From positions 1 through 64,000 of the forward strand of contig JAJPJL010000130.1 in the NCBI GenBank assembly GCA_021324255.1: a stretch of DNA of 64,000 nt, in the 5' to 3' direction. Under the pieces are notes generated by a model. It saw only the letters and a program-made list of their open reading frames with translations. It did not search any database and was not told the DNA's origin. The number at the start of each line of letters is the position of its first letter. Positions within the stretch are counted from its first letter, which is position 1. The position numbers and the translations under genes were made by a program. Positions 9,747 through 18,450 of the stretch are shown in pieces. The stretch comes from Bacillota bacterium. GTDB taxonomy: Bacteria > Sysuimicrobiota > Sysuimicrobiia > Sysuimicrobiales > Segetimicrobiaceae.

Positions 9747-9919
9747 GGTCGTGCTCAACCGGTACGGCGGTCCCGCGTCCGGTCTGGCGACGGCGCGGAC
9801 CGTGACCGATTTCATTGTTCAATTTTGCACAGACAGTCCGCCTTAACCCGGCCAGACTATTCTCGACGTCGCGGCATGAGCATGCCTGTCCGTCTGAGGC
9901 GGCGGAGGGAGGATGTGCG

Positions 9920-10330
9920 ATGGCGCGATCCTTTCCGGAAATTCTTCATGCATGGTCCGAGGACATACCGTCCGGCTCCATCCTTCACGTGCTAGGTGAG
10001 GTGGATCTCGCATCCGCGCCATCCTTGCGGGCGGTCCTCATGCACCTCATCGGTCGAGGACGCTCGGTCATCGTCGATTGCAGCGAACTCCAGTACCTGG
10101 ACATGACGGGCGTTCACGTGTTCGAAGACTGCCACGAGAGGGCGGAACAACTGCGCCAGCGCGTCGTCCTGGTCGCATCGATTCCGTCCGTCCACAGGAT
10201 CCTGGTCATCATCAAACTGCACGAGCGGATGCCTATCGCGGATACGGTAGGAGAAGCCCTTGCGATCTTGCGTCAGCCGCATTCGTTCCCGCGGGACGCC
10301 CGCGAGCCGGTGCTTGCAGATGAGCAATGA
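9920..10330 (+). CDS. STAS-domain protein (anti-anti-sigma factor-like)
   Basis: 136 residues from ATG 9920, which has GGAGGGAGG about 9 nt upstream; the frame opens further upstream at 9815 without a ribosome site. The fold signature HVLGEVDLASAPSLRAVL, then SVIVDCSELQYLDMTGVHVF, is that of SpoIIAA/RsbV-type STAS domains. These bind anti-sigma kinases and are switched by phosphorylation. The phospho-acceptor position, usually Ser in DSSG, is Thr here (DMTG). No anti-sigma kinase or sigma factor lies nearby, so its partner is unknown. Confidence 0.8.
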   Translation: MARSFPEILHAWSEDIPSGSILHVLGEVDLASAPSLRAVLMHLIGRGRSVIVDCSELQYLDMTGVHVFEDCHERAEQLRQRVVLVASIPSVHRILVIIKLHERMPIADTVGEALAILRQPHSFPRDAREPVLADEQ

Positions 10331-10447
10331 AGATCCGCCCGCGGCGTGTGACGAAGCGTGTGGCGCATGTCGCACGAACGAATTTAGGGAGGACTGGCGA
10401 AACTACGTGCGCACCGGTGCGCACCCCGGCCTGAGGCGGAGGTCCGC

Positions 10448-11338
10448 ATGATCGCATCGCTCATCGATCGCCTTATCCGCGGCCAGCGCTGGTTGAATCC
10501 CTTTGGAGCGTTCGTCCAGAACGTGGTGGGGGCGATCTACAAACCGCTTGGGCGGCCGGGCCAGGCGCTCAAGAGCTTCCTCCACGGCACCTGGTGGGGG
10601 CATGCCCTTCATCCCGTGATCGTGAACGTTCCTCTCGGCGCATGGACGGCCGCCCTCGTCGCCGACCTCGTCGCGTCTACCGGCCGGCTGAGTCCAGGGG
10701 TCGGTGATTTCTGTGTGCTCATCGGCGTGCTGGCGTCGTACGGGGCGCTCGTCACCGGGTACACGGATTTCCACGAAACCGCCGGCCGCGAACGCAAGGT
10801 GGGCGCCGCCCATGGGCTGATCATGACAACGGCCATCCTGCTCTACACCGCTTCTTGGCTCCTCCGTTGGCGCGCGGGGAGCGCCGCACATGAGCTTGCG
10901 GTCGTGCTGGCGGTGATCGGCTACCTACTGGTGATCAGCGGCGCATACCTGGGCGGCGATCTCGTCTTCCGACTTGGGACGATGGTCAACCGGAATGCTT
11001 TCACCACGGGACCGAAGGAATTCGTGCCCATCGGGAGGTGCCAAGATTTCGCCGAAGGACAGATGGAGCGCGTGGAGGCAGGCGGGATGCCGGTGCTCAT
11101 CGTTCGGCGCGGCGATCGGCTGTACGCGATCTCCAACACGTGCGCCCACGCCGGCGGACCGCTCGACGAAGGCGCGCTCGACGGCACCATCGTCACGTGT
11201 CCGTGGCATGCATCGCAGTTCGATATCACGACGGGACGGGTGATGCGAGGCCCGGCTACATTCGACCAGCCCAGCCTCACCCTGCGTGAGCATGGCGACG
11301 TTGTTGAGGCGAAGCTGGACGGGTTGCGCCACGCCTGA
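10448..11338 (+). CDS. DUF2231 membrane domain fused to a Rieske [2Fe-2S] domain
   Basis: 296 residues. The first about 180 form a four-helix DUF2231-type membrane domain (HPVIVNVPLGAWTAALVADL, then YTDFHE). The C-terminal about 100 form a soluble Rieske ferredoxin-like domain with both cluster motifs, CAHAGG (C-x-H) and CPWHAS (C-x2-H). The insertion pattern is that of ferredoxin-type rather than bc1-type Rieske centres. The role is probably electron transfer at the membrane, with an unknown partner. ATG 10448 follows GGCGGAGGTCCGC. The family is known but functionally uncharacterised. Confidence 0.82.
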   Translation: MIASLIDRLIRGQRWLNPFGAFVQNVVGAIYKPLGRPGQALKSFLHGTWWGHALHPVIVNVPLGAWTAALVADLVASTGRLSPGVGDFCVLIGVLASYGALVTGYTDFHETAGRERKVGAAHGLIMTTAILLYTASWLLRWRAGSAAHELAVVLAVIGYLLVISGAYLGGDLVFRLGTMVNRNAFTTGPKEFVPIGRCQDFAEGQMERVEAGGMPVLIVRRGDRLYAISNTCAHAGGPLDEGALDGTIVTCPWHASQFDITTGRVMRGPATFDQPSLTLREHGDVVEAKLDGLRHA

Positions 11339-11380
11339 CGTGCGCCGCCGCGGAGACGGCCCAACAAGGAGGCACCCTTG

Positions 11381-12442
11381 ATGAGATCGGTGGCTGAGTT
11401 CGGCCGGCGGGCGCGAGATGCGGACGCCGGCAAGGCGCTGCGGGTGCGGATGCCGGACAACCCGGTCGATCTACTCGCGGCGCAGCGCGCGGTACGGGAC
11501 CTCCTCGTCGCCCTCGGGTTCGATCCGTCCGACGAGGGCCTGGTGGAGACGCCGCGGCGTGTCGCCACTGCATTGACGGAACTGGTCACCCCGCTCCCCT
11601 TCACGATGACGACGTTCGCCAACACCGACGGCTACGACCAACTCGTGCTGGCACGCGCGATCCCGTTTCACTCGGTCTGCCAGCATCATCTGCTGCCGTT
11701 TGTCGGCGTGGCGCACGTCGGGTATCTGCCCGCGGACAGACTTGTGGGCCTCTCCAAGCTGGCCCGCGCCGTGGACTACTGCGCCCGCGGCCTCCAGGTG
11801 CAGGAGCGTCTCACGATTCAGATCGCGACCTACCTCAATGAGCGGCTCACGCCCAGGGGGGTCGGGGTGGTGCTCGAAGCCGAGCACATGTGCATGTCGC
11901 TTCGCGGGGTGCAGAAGATCGGCGCCAAGACGGTGACCTCGGCGCTGCTCGGAACGTTCCGCGACGACGCCCGTGCGCGCGAGGAATTTCTCGCACGGGC
12001 CGGGGTCCAGGAAAAAACGCCGATGCCCCGCTGTGGCGCATTGCGCGTCAGCCGCCGGGAGTGCTTCAACGCCGCCCACCAGCTGTGCGACCCCGACCTT
12101 TCCGAGGACGGGAATCGGCGCCTGTTCGGCAAATGCGTGAATCTGCACGGCCACAACTACATGCTCGACGTGGTCGTGACGGGGGACGTCGACCCGTCGA
12201 CGGGGTACGTCATGGACCTGAAGCGGCTTTCGGATGTGATCTGCGACGCGATCATCCGGGATGTCGACCACCGGAACTTGAACACCGACGTGCCCTGGCT
12301 TGCGGGACGTATCCCGACGGCGGAAACGCTGGCCGTGGCGTTCTGGGAGCGTCTGGAACCGCATCTTTCGGACGGCACCTTGCACTCGGTGCGGGTCTGG
12401 GAAACGGAGAAGAACTGGGCGGAGTACCGGGGCGGCGGGTAA
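11381..12442 (+). CDS. Bifunctional GTP cyclohydrolase I / 6-pyruvoyl-tetrahydropterin synthase fusion
   Basis: 353 residues. Residues about 28-205 are FolE, which converts GTP to 7,8-dihydroneopterin triphosphate. The zinc ligands are Cys100 and His103 in HSVCQHHLLPF and Cys171 in EHMCMS. Residues about 215-350 are a PTPS/QueD domain. The zinc histidines are in FNAAHQL (His233) and LHGHNY (His256, His258). The catalytic Cys252 (FGKC) and Asp-His pair (DVDHRNL, 296-297) are present, as is the pterin-anchoring Glu341 (WETEKNW). Both sites look intact, so one protein could channel GTP to 6-pyruvoyl- or 6-carboxy-tetrahydropterin. ATG 11381 has AAGGAGG 8 nt upstream. It heads a four-gene operon. 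Confidence 0.9.
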   Translation: MRSVAEFGRRARDADAGKALRVRMPDNPVDLLAAQRAVRDLLVALGFDPSDEGLVETPRRVATALTELVTPLPFTMTTFANTDGYDQLVLARAIPFHSVCQHHLLPFVGVAHVGYLPADRLVGLSKLARAVDYCARGLQVQERLTIQIATYLNERLTPRGVGVVLEAEHMCMSLRGVQKIGAKTVTSALLGTFRDDARAREEFLARAGVQEKTPMPRCGALRVSRRECFNAAHQLCDPDLSEDGNRRLFGKCVNLHGHNYMLDVVVTGDVDPSTGYVMDLKRLSDVICDAIIRDVDHRNLNTDVPWLAGRIPTAETLAVAFWERLEPHLSDGTLHSVRVWETEKNWAEYRGGG

Positions 12443-12446
12443 CGCG

Positions 12447-13217
12447 ATGGCGACCTCGCAGCGCCGCGCTGCGCTGTCCCGTCGATATGCTGGGGCGGAT
12501 CTCGGCATCCTCACCGAGGAGGAGGCCCGCCGCTTCGTGGGCGGCGGCCGCGGCCCGCAGGACGACATCGCGCTCGCGTGGGACTTGCTGTACCGGCTCG
12601 AGCCCGAACTGTACGATCGCCTGGTGCAGGCAGAGCGGATTCACCCCGCGATTCTTGACTGGCTCCCGCGTCACGTCGGTAGGGTCGTCGAGGTCGCGGC
12701 GGGAACCGGCCGGCTCACCGACGCGCTGATCGAGCGTTGCGGCCACCTCACGGCGGTGGAACCTGCGGCGCCGTTGCGTGCAATCCTGGCCGCCCGACTG
12801 ATGCCGCGGGCCGGCGAGCGCCGACTGCGCCTGATGCCTGGGTTCTTCGACGGGCTGCCCGTACCGGACCGGTGGGCCGAGCTCGTGATCACCTGCTCGG
12901 CCCTCACTCCGGACCCGGCCCACGGCGGCGACGCCGGCCTCGCTGAAATGGAGCGTGTGTGCGCGCGAGGAGGTCGAGTTGTCGTCGTCTGGCCCAACCA
13001 TCTGGACTGGCTCGCTGCGCACGGCTATCGATACGTGTCGTTCCCGGGCGAGATGCGGATGGAGTTCGCCAGCCTCGAGGAGGCGGTGGAGTTATCGGAG
13101 ATCTTTTACCCGCACGCGGTCGCGGAGATCCGGCGTCTCGGCGACCCGCGGGTGACCTATGAGGTGCTGGGCGTCAACGCGCCGCGGGACCTCGTATACA
13201 AGGAGGTCGCCGGGTGA
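12447..13217 (+). CDS. Class I SAM-dependent methyltransferase
   Basis: 256 residues from ATG 12447, four bases after the stop of the pterin fusion gene. The SAM-binding motif I is VVEVAAGTGRLTDALIE and motif II/post-I follows at LTAVEPAAPLRAIL. A late helix-strand pair (CARGGRVVVVWPNHLDW) fits the methyltransferase fold. The substrate cannot be told from sequence. Its last bases overlap the next gene (GTGA), so it is translationally coupled to the glycosyltransferase. Context suggests a small-molecule, possibly pterin or its glycoside, as acceptor. Confidence 0.78.
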   Translation: MATSQRRAALSRRYAGADLGILTEEEARRFVGGGRGPQDDIALAWDLLYRLEPELYDRLVQAERIHPAILDWLPRHVGRVVEVAAGTGRLTDALIERCGHLTAVEPAAPLRAILAARLMPRAGERRLRLMPGFFDGLPVPDRWAELVITCSALTPDPAHGGDAGLAEMERVCARGGRVVVVWPNHLDWLAAHGYRYVSFPGEMRMEFASLEEAVELSEIFYPHAVAEIRRLGDPRVTYEVLGVNAPRDLVYKEVAG

Positions 13218-14305
13218 GGATCGCGATCGTGGCACCGCTGGTGACACCCATCCGCGAACCACAGCTGGGAGGCGCGCAGTCCTTCGTCGCGGATCTCGCG
13301 GCCGGCCTCCGGGCGAGAGGCCATGACGTCCACGTCTACGCGGCCACGGGATCCGAGATACCGGGAGTCACGGTGATCGACGCCGGGATCGATCCCGCAA
13401 CCCTCACCGGCTCTCTGTATCGCGCCGGCGCACCGGCCGATTTCGATGCCCGGCCGGCCGACGCGGCGTTTGCCACCGTCTATGCCGCCGTCCGGGAAAC
13501 CTCGTATGACCTCGTGCACAATCACGCGTTCGACGCGCCCGCGATCAGAATGGCCGCCGCTCTAGCGGTCCCCATCGTCCACACCCTGCATCTTCCTCCC
13601 GACCAATCGGTGGCGGCCGCGCTTCAAGAGGTGCAGCGCTCCGGCCGGCGGCCGACGGTGGCCGCGGTCTCCACGTCCCAGGCAATCGCGTGGAGCGCGC
13701 GAACTCGCATCGATGTCGTGCTGCCAAACGGCGTGCCGACGGCCCGGATTCACTGGTCAGAGTTGCCCGGGTCCGGCCTGGTCTTCGCGGGACGGCTCAG
13801 CCCGGAAAAGGGCACGGCAGAGGCCATCGACATCGCCAAGGCGGCCGGTGAGCGCATCGACCTCTACGGCGATCCATATGATCCCGGGTACGCCGAGCAA
13901 TGCATCTACGCACGGCGGGAGGAACCGGGGGTTGCGGTTCACCCGAGCGTGGAGCGGACAGTGCTCTGGGAGATCATGGCCCGCGCCGGCGTCGTGCTGT
14001 GTCCGGCCAGATGGGAGGAACCGTTCGGTTTGGTCGCCGCTGAGGCGCAGGCTGCGGGCACGCCCGTGGTCGCCTTCAGACGAGGCGGTCTCCGGGAAGT
14101 CATCGTGGATGGCCTGACGGGGGTGCTCGTCGCGCCGGATGATATCGCGGCGGCCGCCGACGCGGTGACGCGGGCCGCCGGCATTGCGCGCGCTGCCTGC
14201 CGCCGGCATGCCGAGACGCGCCTCGACCTGGAGGCGAGTCTGGACGCGCACGAAGCGCTGTACCGCCGAGTGACGCGCTCCGTGGGGGCGCCGGCCGGTG
14301 CCTGA
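13214..14305 (+). CDS. Glycosyltransferase family 4 (GT-B fold)
   Basis: 363 residues starting at a GTG that overlaps the previous stop. The N-terminal acceptor domain begins MRIAIVAPLVTPIREPQLGG, ending in the donor-phosphate loop GGAQ. The C-terminal donor domain has FAGRLSPEKG and the EX7E-like segment EEPFGLVAAEAQAAGTPVVA. It is a retaining GT-B enzyme using a nucleotide sugar and has no transmembrane helix. In this operon it could glycosylate a tetrahydropterin, as UDP-glucose:tetrahydrobiopterin glucosyltransferase does in cyanobacteria, although that enzyme family differs. Confidence 0.83.
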   Translation: MRIAIVAPLVTPIREPQLGGAQSFVADLAAGLRARGHDVHVYAATGSEIPGVTVIDAGIDPATLTGSLYRAGAPADFDARPADAAFATVYAAVRETSYDLVHNHAFDAPAIRMAAALAVPIVHTLHLPPDQSVAAALQEVQRSGRRPTVAAVSTSQAIAWSARTRIDVVLPNGVPTARIHWSELPGSGLVFAGRLSPEKGTAEAIDIAKAAGERIDLYGDPYDPGYAEQCIYARREEPGVAVHPSVERTVLWEIMARAGVVLCPARWEEPFGLVAAEAQAAGTPVVAFRRGGLREVIVDGLTGVLVAPDDIAAAADAVTRAAGIARAACRRHAETRLDLEASLDAHEALYRRVTRSVGAPAGA

Positions 14306-15023
14306 CACACTCCACTGGCTCGCTGGACGCATGGCTGTCGTCACCGGCGCGAGCCGGGGAATCGGCCGCGCCACGGCGGAGGCGATCGCGAAGAGCGGCG
14401 CGCATGTGGTCATGGCGGCAAGAGATCGCGAAGCGCTGGAGGCCGTCGCCGGCGGCATCCGCGAAGCCGGCGGCGCGGCGACCCCTGTTCTGGCAGACGT
14501 CAGCCGCGCCGAGGATGTGGACAGGCTCTTCACGGTCGCCGGACGGATCGGCCGGCCGGCGGCGCTGGTCTGCGCGGCGGGCGTCCTGAGCCGGGTGCCG
14601 TTTGAGGAGACGACGCGCCGGACATGGGACGAGACCCTGGGGATCAACCTCACCGGTGTGTTTCTATGCTGCCGCGCGGCCTTCGCTGCCATGCGCCGCG
14701 CCGGTGAAGGCCGTATCGTCACGATCGCATCGCTGTCGGGGATCTACGCGACCGAGAAGTTTGCGGGCCTGGCCGCCTACAACGTTTCCAAGTACGGCGT
14801 GATCGGCCTCACGGAGGCGATCGCCGTAGAAGGAAGGGAACACGGTATTAGCGCGTTCTGCATCAGCCCGGGGGCGGTGGACACAGAGATGCTCCGCCGG
14901 GCCAATCCCGACTTGCGGCCTGGGCTGACACCCGGCGATGTGGCCGACCTGATCATCGAGCTCCTGGACAAACCTTGGGCGGCCGCCAGCGGAGCCAACA
15001 TCCCGCTCTTCTCAAATGCCTAA
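14298..15023 (+). CDS. Short-chain dehydrogenase/reductase (possibly sepiapterin-reductase-like)
   Basis: 241 residues, starting at a GTG that overlaps the glycosyltransferase by 8 bp. The cofactor motif TGASRGIG is followed by Arg in the next strand region (AARDRE), which favours NADPH. The catalytic Ser lies in IASLSGIYA and the YxxxK motif is YNVSK. The tail NPDLRPGLTPGDVADLIIEL is typical of FabG/sepiapterin-reductase-like SDRs. Being last in a pterin operon, a side-chain keto reductase role on 6-pyruvoyl-tetrahydropterin is plausible, but sequence alone does not distinguish it from other SDRs. Confidence 0.8.
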   Translation: MPDTLHWLAGRMAVVTGASRGIGRATAEAIAKSGAHVVMAARDREALEAVAGGIREAGGAATPVLADVSRAEDVDRLFTVAGRIGRPAALVCAAGVLSRVPFEETTRRTWDETLGINLTGVFLCCRAAFAAMRRAGEGRIVTIASLSGIYATEKFAGLAAYNVSKYGVIGLTEAIAVEGREHGISAFCISPGAVDTEMLRRANPDLRPGLTPGDVADLIIELLDKPWAAASGANIPLFSNA

Positions 15024-15066
15024 TGCTCGCGGGCGGCGGGCGACTGACGGCTCCTCAAAGAGGACC

Positions 15067-15300
15067 ATGACGCGCAGCAAATTTCGAGAGGGGGACCACG
15101 TTTCATGGAATTCCGAAGCCGGGAGGGTGACTGGCACCATTACGAAGGAGATCACCTCCCCCACGCTCCTCAAGGGGGCTGTGCGGCATGCTTCGAAAGA
15201 ACAACCGCAATACGTCATCAAGAGTGATAAGACGGATCACGTGGCGATCCACAAAGCGTCTGCGCTGAGGAAGCTCAGGACGCGGCCGCCAAGAGCCTAG
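15067..15300 (+). CDS. Hypervirulence-associated Tudor-domain (DUF2945/HVA1) small protein
   Basis: 77 residues. FREGDHVSWNSEAGRVTGTI, then KEQPQYVIKSDKTDHVAIHK, match the HVA1 Tudor-like beta-barrel found in many bacteria and fungi. The ATG at 15067 has AAGAGGA just upstream; a longer frame begins at 15016 without a ribosome site. The biochemical role is unknown. The sequence is less GC-rich than its flanks. Confidence 0.78.
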   Translation: MTRSKFREGDHVSWNSEAGRVTGTITKEITSPTLLKGAVRHASKEQPQYVIKSDKTDHVAIHKASALRKLRTRPPRA

Positions 15301-15308
15301 CTTCGGGA

Positions 15309-16556
15309 ATGGTGACGCCGCGCCGGGCCGAAGTCGGGATCGTGTACCTGGCCGGCCTTGCCCAAGGCCTAAGCCTGGTCACCTTTCCGGCGGTCAGTTC
15401 CATCCTCACGAATCCCAAACTCTACCATCTCACCAACAGCGAGTACGGCGCCCTGTTCGTGCCCCTCGTCGTGCTGGCCATCGGGGGCTCCAGCCTGGGG
15501 CCGCGGGTCGCGCAACGGGCGGGCCTGAAAGCGGTGTTTGTGGCCGGCCTGGGTCTGAATCTCGTGTCCATGGCGGTGCTCGCCCTGAGCCAGCGATTTG
15601 TGGCGTCGCACGGTGTGGCCTACGGGCTGCTGTTCGCCGCCACCGCGGCGCTCGGCGCGGGGTTCGGCGCCACCCTGATGGCGCTCAATACGTACGTGGA
15701 GCAGTTTTTCCCCAAGCGGACCAACGCGGCCATCCCCGCCCTGCATGCATTCCTCGGCACGGGCTCGGCATCGGCGCCGGTGTTGGTCGCGATCTTCATC
15801 GGGACGGCGTGGTGGCTGCTGCCGCTCGCCGTCGCCGGCGGCTTCCTGATCCTCGGGCTTGCCGGCCTCAGCCAGCCCTTGCGCGCCGCCGCGGGGGGAG
15901 CGCGACACGCCGCCGCAGCACCCAGGCGGCGTTCGGCGCTCCTCTGGCTGTACGCCGCCGCGGTTTTGCTCTATGGCATCTGCGAAACCGTGTTCGGGAA
16001 CTGGGCCACGCTCTATCTTCACGGGGACGAGCACGCATCCCTGGTCTCGGCCGAGCTTGCGCTGACCGCGTTCTGGGTGTTTGTCACGGTGGGGCGGGTC
16101 GCCACCGCGGTGCTCTCCGTCTGGATCGCCGCCCGCTGGATCTATCGCATCCTGCCGGTCGTCATCTTCGCGGCGTTCCTGGGGATCCCGGTGGTGAGCC
16201 ACGATGCCGTAATGGGCATTGTCGCCTTCGGGGTGGCCGGTCTGGGATGCTCGGCATTCTTCCCGCTGAGCATCAGCCTGGCAGAACAGCAGTTCTCGGC
16301 CCAGGCGGCCGCCGTCTCGGGGGAACTGGTGGCGGCGTACATGGTTGGATACGGTATCGGCGCCTTCGGCGTCGGGCCGGTGCGAGATCTGGGGCACGTC
16401 CCGCTCGCCGTCATCTATCCGAGCGCTGCGGTGCTGGCGGTCGCGATCGCCGTGCTCGCGTGGCGCGTGACACCGCGGTCCGGGTGCGGGGACCGCGGCC
16501 GCGATGAGCTTGCGCGCCCGCCACACGAGAGACGGCGAAACTGGGCGTCGCGTTGA
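15309..16556 (+). CDS. Major facilitator superfamily transporter
   Basis: 415 residues with about 12 hydrophobic helices in two six-helix halves separated by a basic loop (GGARHAAAAPRRRSALLWLY). The loop 2-3 motif of MFS is represented by GGSSLGPRVAQRAGLKAV. The substrate is unknown. The C-terminal tail after VTPRSG is charged and probably cytoplasmic. It follows the Tudor protein by 8 bp. Confidence 0.82.
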   Translation: MVTPRRAEVGIVYLAGLAQGLSLVTFPAVSSILTNPKLYHLTNSEYGALFVPLVVLAIGGSSLGPRVAQRAGLKAVFVAGLGLNLVSMAVLALSQRFVASHGVAYGLLFAATAALGAGFGATLMALNTYVEQFFPKRTNAAIPALHAFLGTGSASAPVLVAIFIGTAWWLLPLAVAGGFLILGLAGLSQPLRAAAGGARHAAAAPRRRSALLWLYAAAVLLYGICETVFGNWATLYLHGDEHASLVSAELALTAFWVFVTVGRVATAVLSVWIAARWIYRILPVVIFAAFLGIPVVSHDAVMGIVAFGVAGLGCSAFFPLSISLAEQQFSAQAAAVSGELVAAYMVGYGIGAFGVGPVRDLGHVPLAVIYPSAAVLAVAIAVLAWRVTPRSGCGDRGRDELARPPHERRRNWASR

Positions 16557-16700
16557 GCCGCATCGTCAGAAGCGGCCCTCGCCGCGCAGCGAAGAGACGA
16601 TGGCGGGCGTCGGCAGTATCCTCGTTCGGGAACGTTCGGGGCAGGCTGGCGTGGCGGTGACCGCTGATGCACCGCCAGACTCGCCCCCGTGGAGGAACCC

Positions 16701-18269
16701 ATGTCCCACGAGAATCATTTTGATGTGATCATTATCGGGACAGGAGCGGGCGGAGGCACGCTCGCCTATCATCTCGCGCCGTCCGGCAAGCGCATCTTAC
16801 TGCTGGAGCGGGGCGACTTTCTGCCGCGCGAGAAGGACAACTGGAATTCCAGCGCGGTCTTTGTCGAAGCCAAGTACAGGGCCAACGAGACCTGGTACGA
16901 CAAAGACGGCAGGGCCTTCCATCCAGGCATTCAATACTGTGTCGGCGGCAATACAAAGGTGTACGGAGCGGCCTTGTTCCGGTTTCGCCCACAGGATTTC
17001 GGCGAGGTCAAGCACCATGGCGGCATCTCACCCGCCTGGCCGCTCCGCTACGAAGACTTTGAGCCCTATTACACGAAGGCCGAACACCTCTACCGCGTTC
17101 ACGGCGAGCACGGAATCGATCCGACCGAAGGTCCGGCAAGCGCGCCGTACCGTTACCCGCCGGTCAGCCACGAGCCGCGCATTCAGGAACTGTGCGACGA
17201 CCTCCGGCGACTTGGCCACCACCCGTTTCCGCTGCCCCTCGGCATCCTGCTCGACGAAAGACAAGACGGCAAAGCCCGGCACACCAGCGCCTGTGTGCGG
17301 TGCGCCGCGTTCGACGGGTTCCCCTGCCTCGTGAACGGGAAAGCGGACGCGCAGATCATCTGCGTGGAACCGGCGCTCGCGCATTCGAACGTCACGTTGC
17401 TGACCGGCGCCTATGTCACGCGGCTTGAGACCAGCGCAACCGGGCGGGAAGTCACCAAGGTGTTGGTCGAGCGCAACGGCGGCCCGGAGGCGTATTCCGC
17501 GGACATCGTCGTGGTGTCCTGCGGAGCGATCAACTCCGCCGCGCTGCTGCTGCGCTCCGCCAACGATAGGCATCCGCGCGGCCTGGCGAACAGCTCGGAT
17601 GTGGTGGGCCGCTATTACATGCGCCACAACTGCGCCGCGTTCATGGCGGTCTCCCGACGACCCAACCCAACCGTCTTCCAAAAGACGCTCGGCCTGAATG
17701 ACTTTTACTTCCGCGCGGACGATTGGGAGTATCCGTTGGGCCAGATCCAGATGCTCGGCAAGTCGGACGGCCCCATGATCGGGGCCGAAGCCCCCTCCTG
17801 GGCGTTCTGGAAAGCCGAGTTTGCGCTCGATTTTCTGGCGGAACACTCAATCGACTTCTGGCTGCAATCCGAAGACCTGCCGGATCCCGACAACCGTGTG
17901 ACCGTCGGCTCGAACGAAGAGATCACCCTGCATCTGCGGGAGACCAATCTCGAGGGGCACGTGCGCCTGACGGCAAAGCTCAAGGGGATGCTCAACGACA
18001 TCGGCCTGCACGACTATCTTATGCCGCGGTCGCTCTACCTGGGTAAGGAGATTCCAATCAGCGGCACAGCGCATCAGGCGGGGACGATCCGGTTCGGCCG
18101 CGATCCCAAGACGTCGGCCCTCGATCTGACGTGCAAAGCGCACGATGTGGACAATCTCTACGTCGTGGACGCCAGCTTCTTTGTTTCCATCGCGGCCGTC
18201 AATCCCGCGCTGACCATCATCGCAAACGCGCTGCGAGTCGGAGATCATCTGTTGCAGCGGCTCGGGTGA
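16701..18269 (+). CDS. GMC-family FAD oxidoreductase
   Basis: 522 residues. The FAD fold is DVIIIGTGAGGGTLAYHLAP and the GMC signature region GGNTKVYGAALFRFRPQDFG follows. The C-terminal active-site region has GTAHQAGTIRFG (catalytic His) and VVDASFFVSIAAVNPALTII with the conserved NPALT. The enzyme oxidises an alcohol or sugar to a carbonyl. A cluster of Cys (CVRCAAFDGFPC) resembles the iron-sulfur-like segment of bacterial gluconate-dehydrogenase-type GMC enzymes. No signal peptide is seen. ATG 16701 has GTGGAGGAA 6 nt upstream. The 144 bp before it hold nothing recognisable. Confidence 0.86.
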   Translation: MSHENHFDVIIIGTGAGGGTLAYHLAPSGKRILLLERGDFLPREKDNWNSSAVFVEAKYRANETWYDKDGRAFHPGIQYCVGGNTKVYGAALFRFRPQDFGEVKHHGGISPAWPLRYEDFEPYYTKAEHLYRVHGEHGIDPTEGPASAPYRYPPVSHEPRIQELCDDLRRLGHHPFPLPLGILLDERQDGKARHTSACVRCAAFDGFPCLVNGKADAQIICVEPALAHSNVTLLTGAYVTRLETSATGREVTKVLVERNGGPEAYSADIVVVSCGAINSAALLLRSANDRHPRGLANSSDVVGRYYMRHNCAAFMAVSRRPNPTVFQKTLGLNDFYFRADDWEYPLGQIQMLGKSDGPMIGAEAPSWAFWKAEFALDFLAEHSIDFWLQSEDLPDPDNRVTVGSNEEITLHLRETNLEGHVRLTAKLKGMLNDIGLHDYLMPRSLYLGKEIPISGTAHQAGTIRFGRDPKTSALDLTCKAHDVDNLYVVDASFFVSIAAVNPALTIIANALRVGDHLLQRLG

Positions 18270-18450
18270 CGAGTGACAGGCAGCGGGCCTGGCGAACCCT
18301 CGACCGTACGTGTGCTTCACCCGGTGTGTCCGCCCGGACGTTGCCGTGGGCTTCCCGCGCGGGCCGCCGCAGTTTCTCCATGCTGCGAGGTGCGGGAGGC
18401 CACCGCCAAGAAACCGACGGATTGTCTCGGCGGACGGCCACCTCCCCCGA

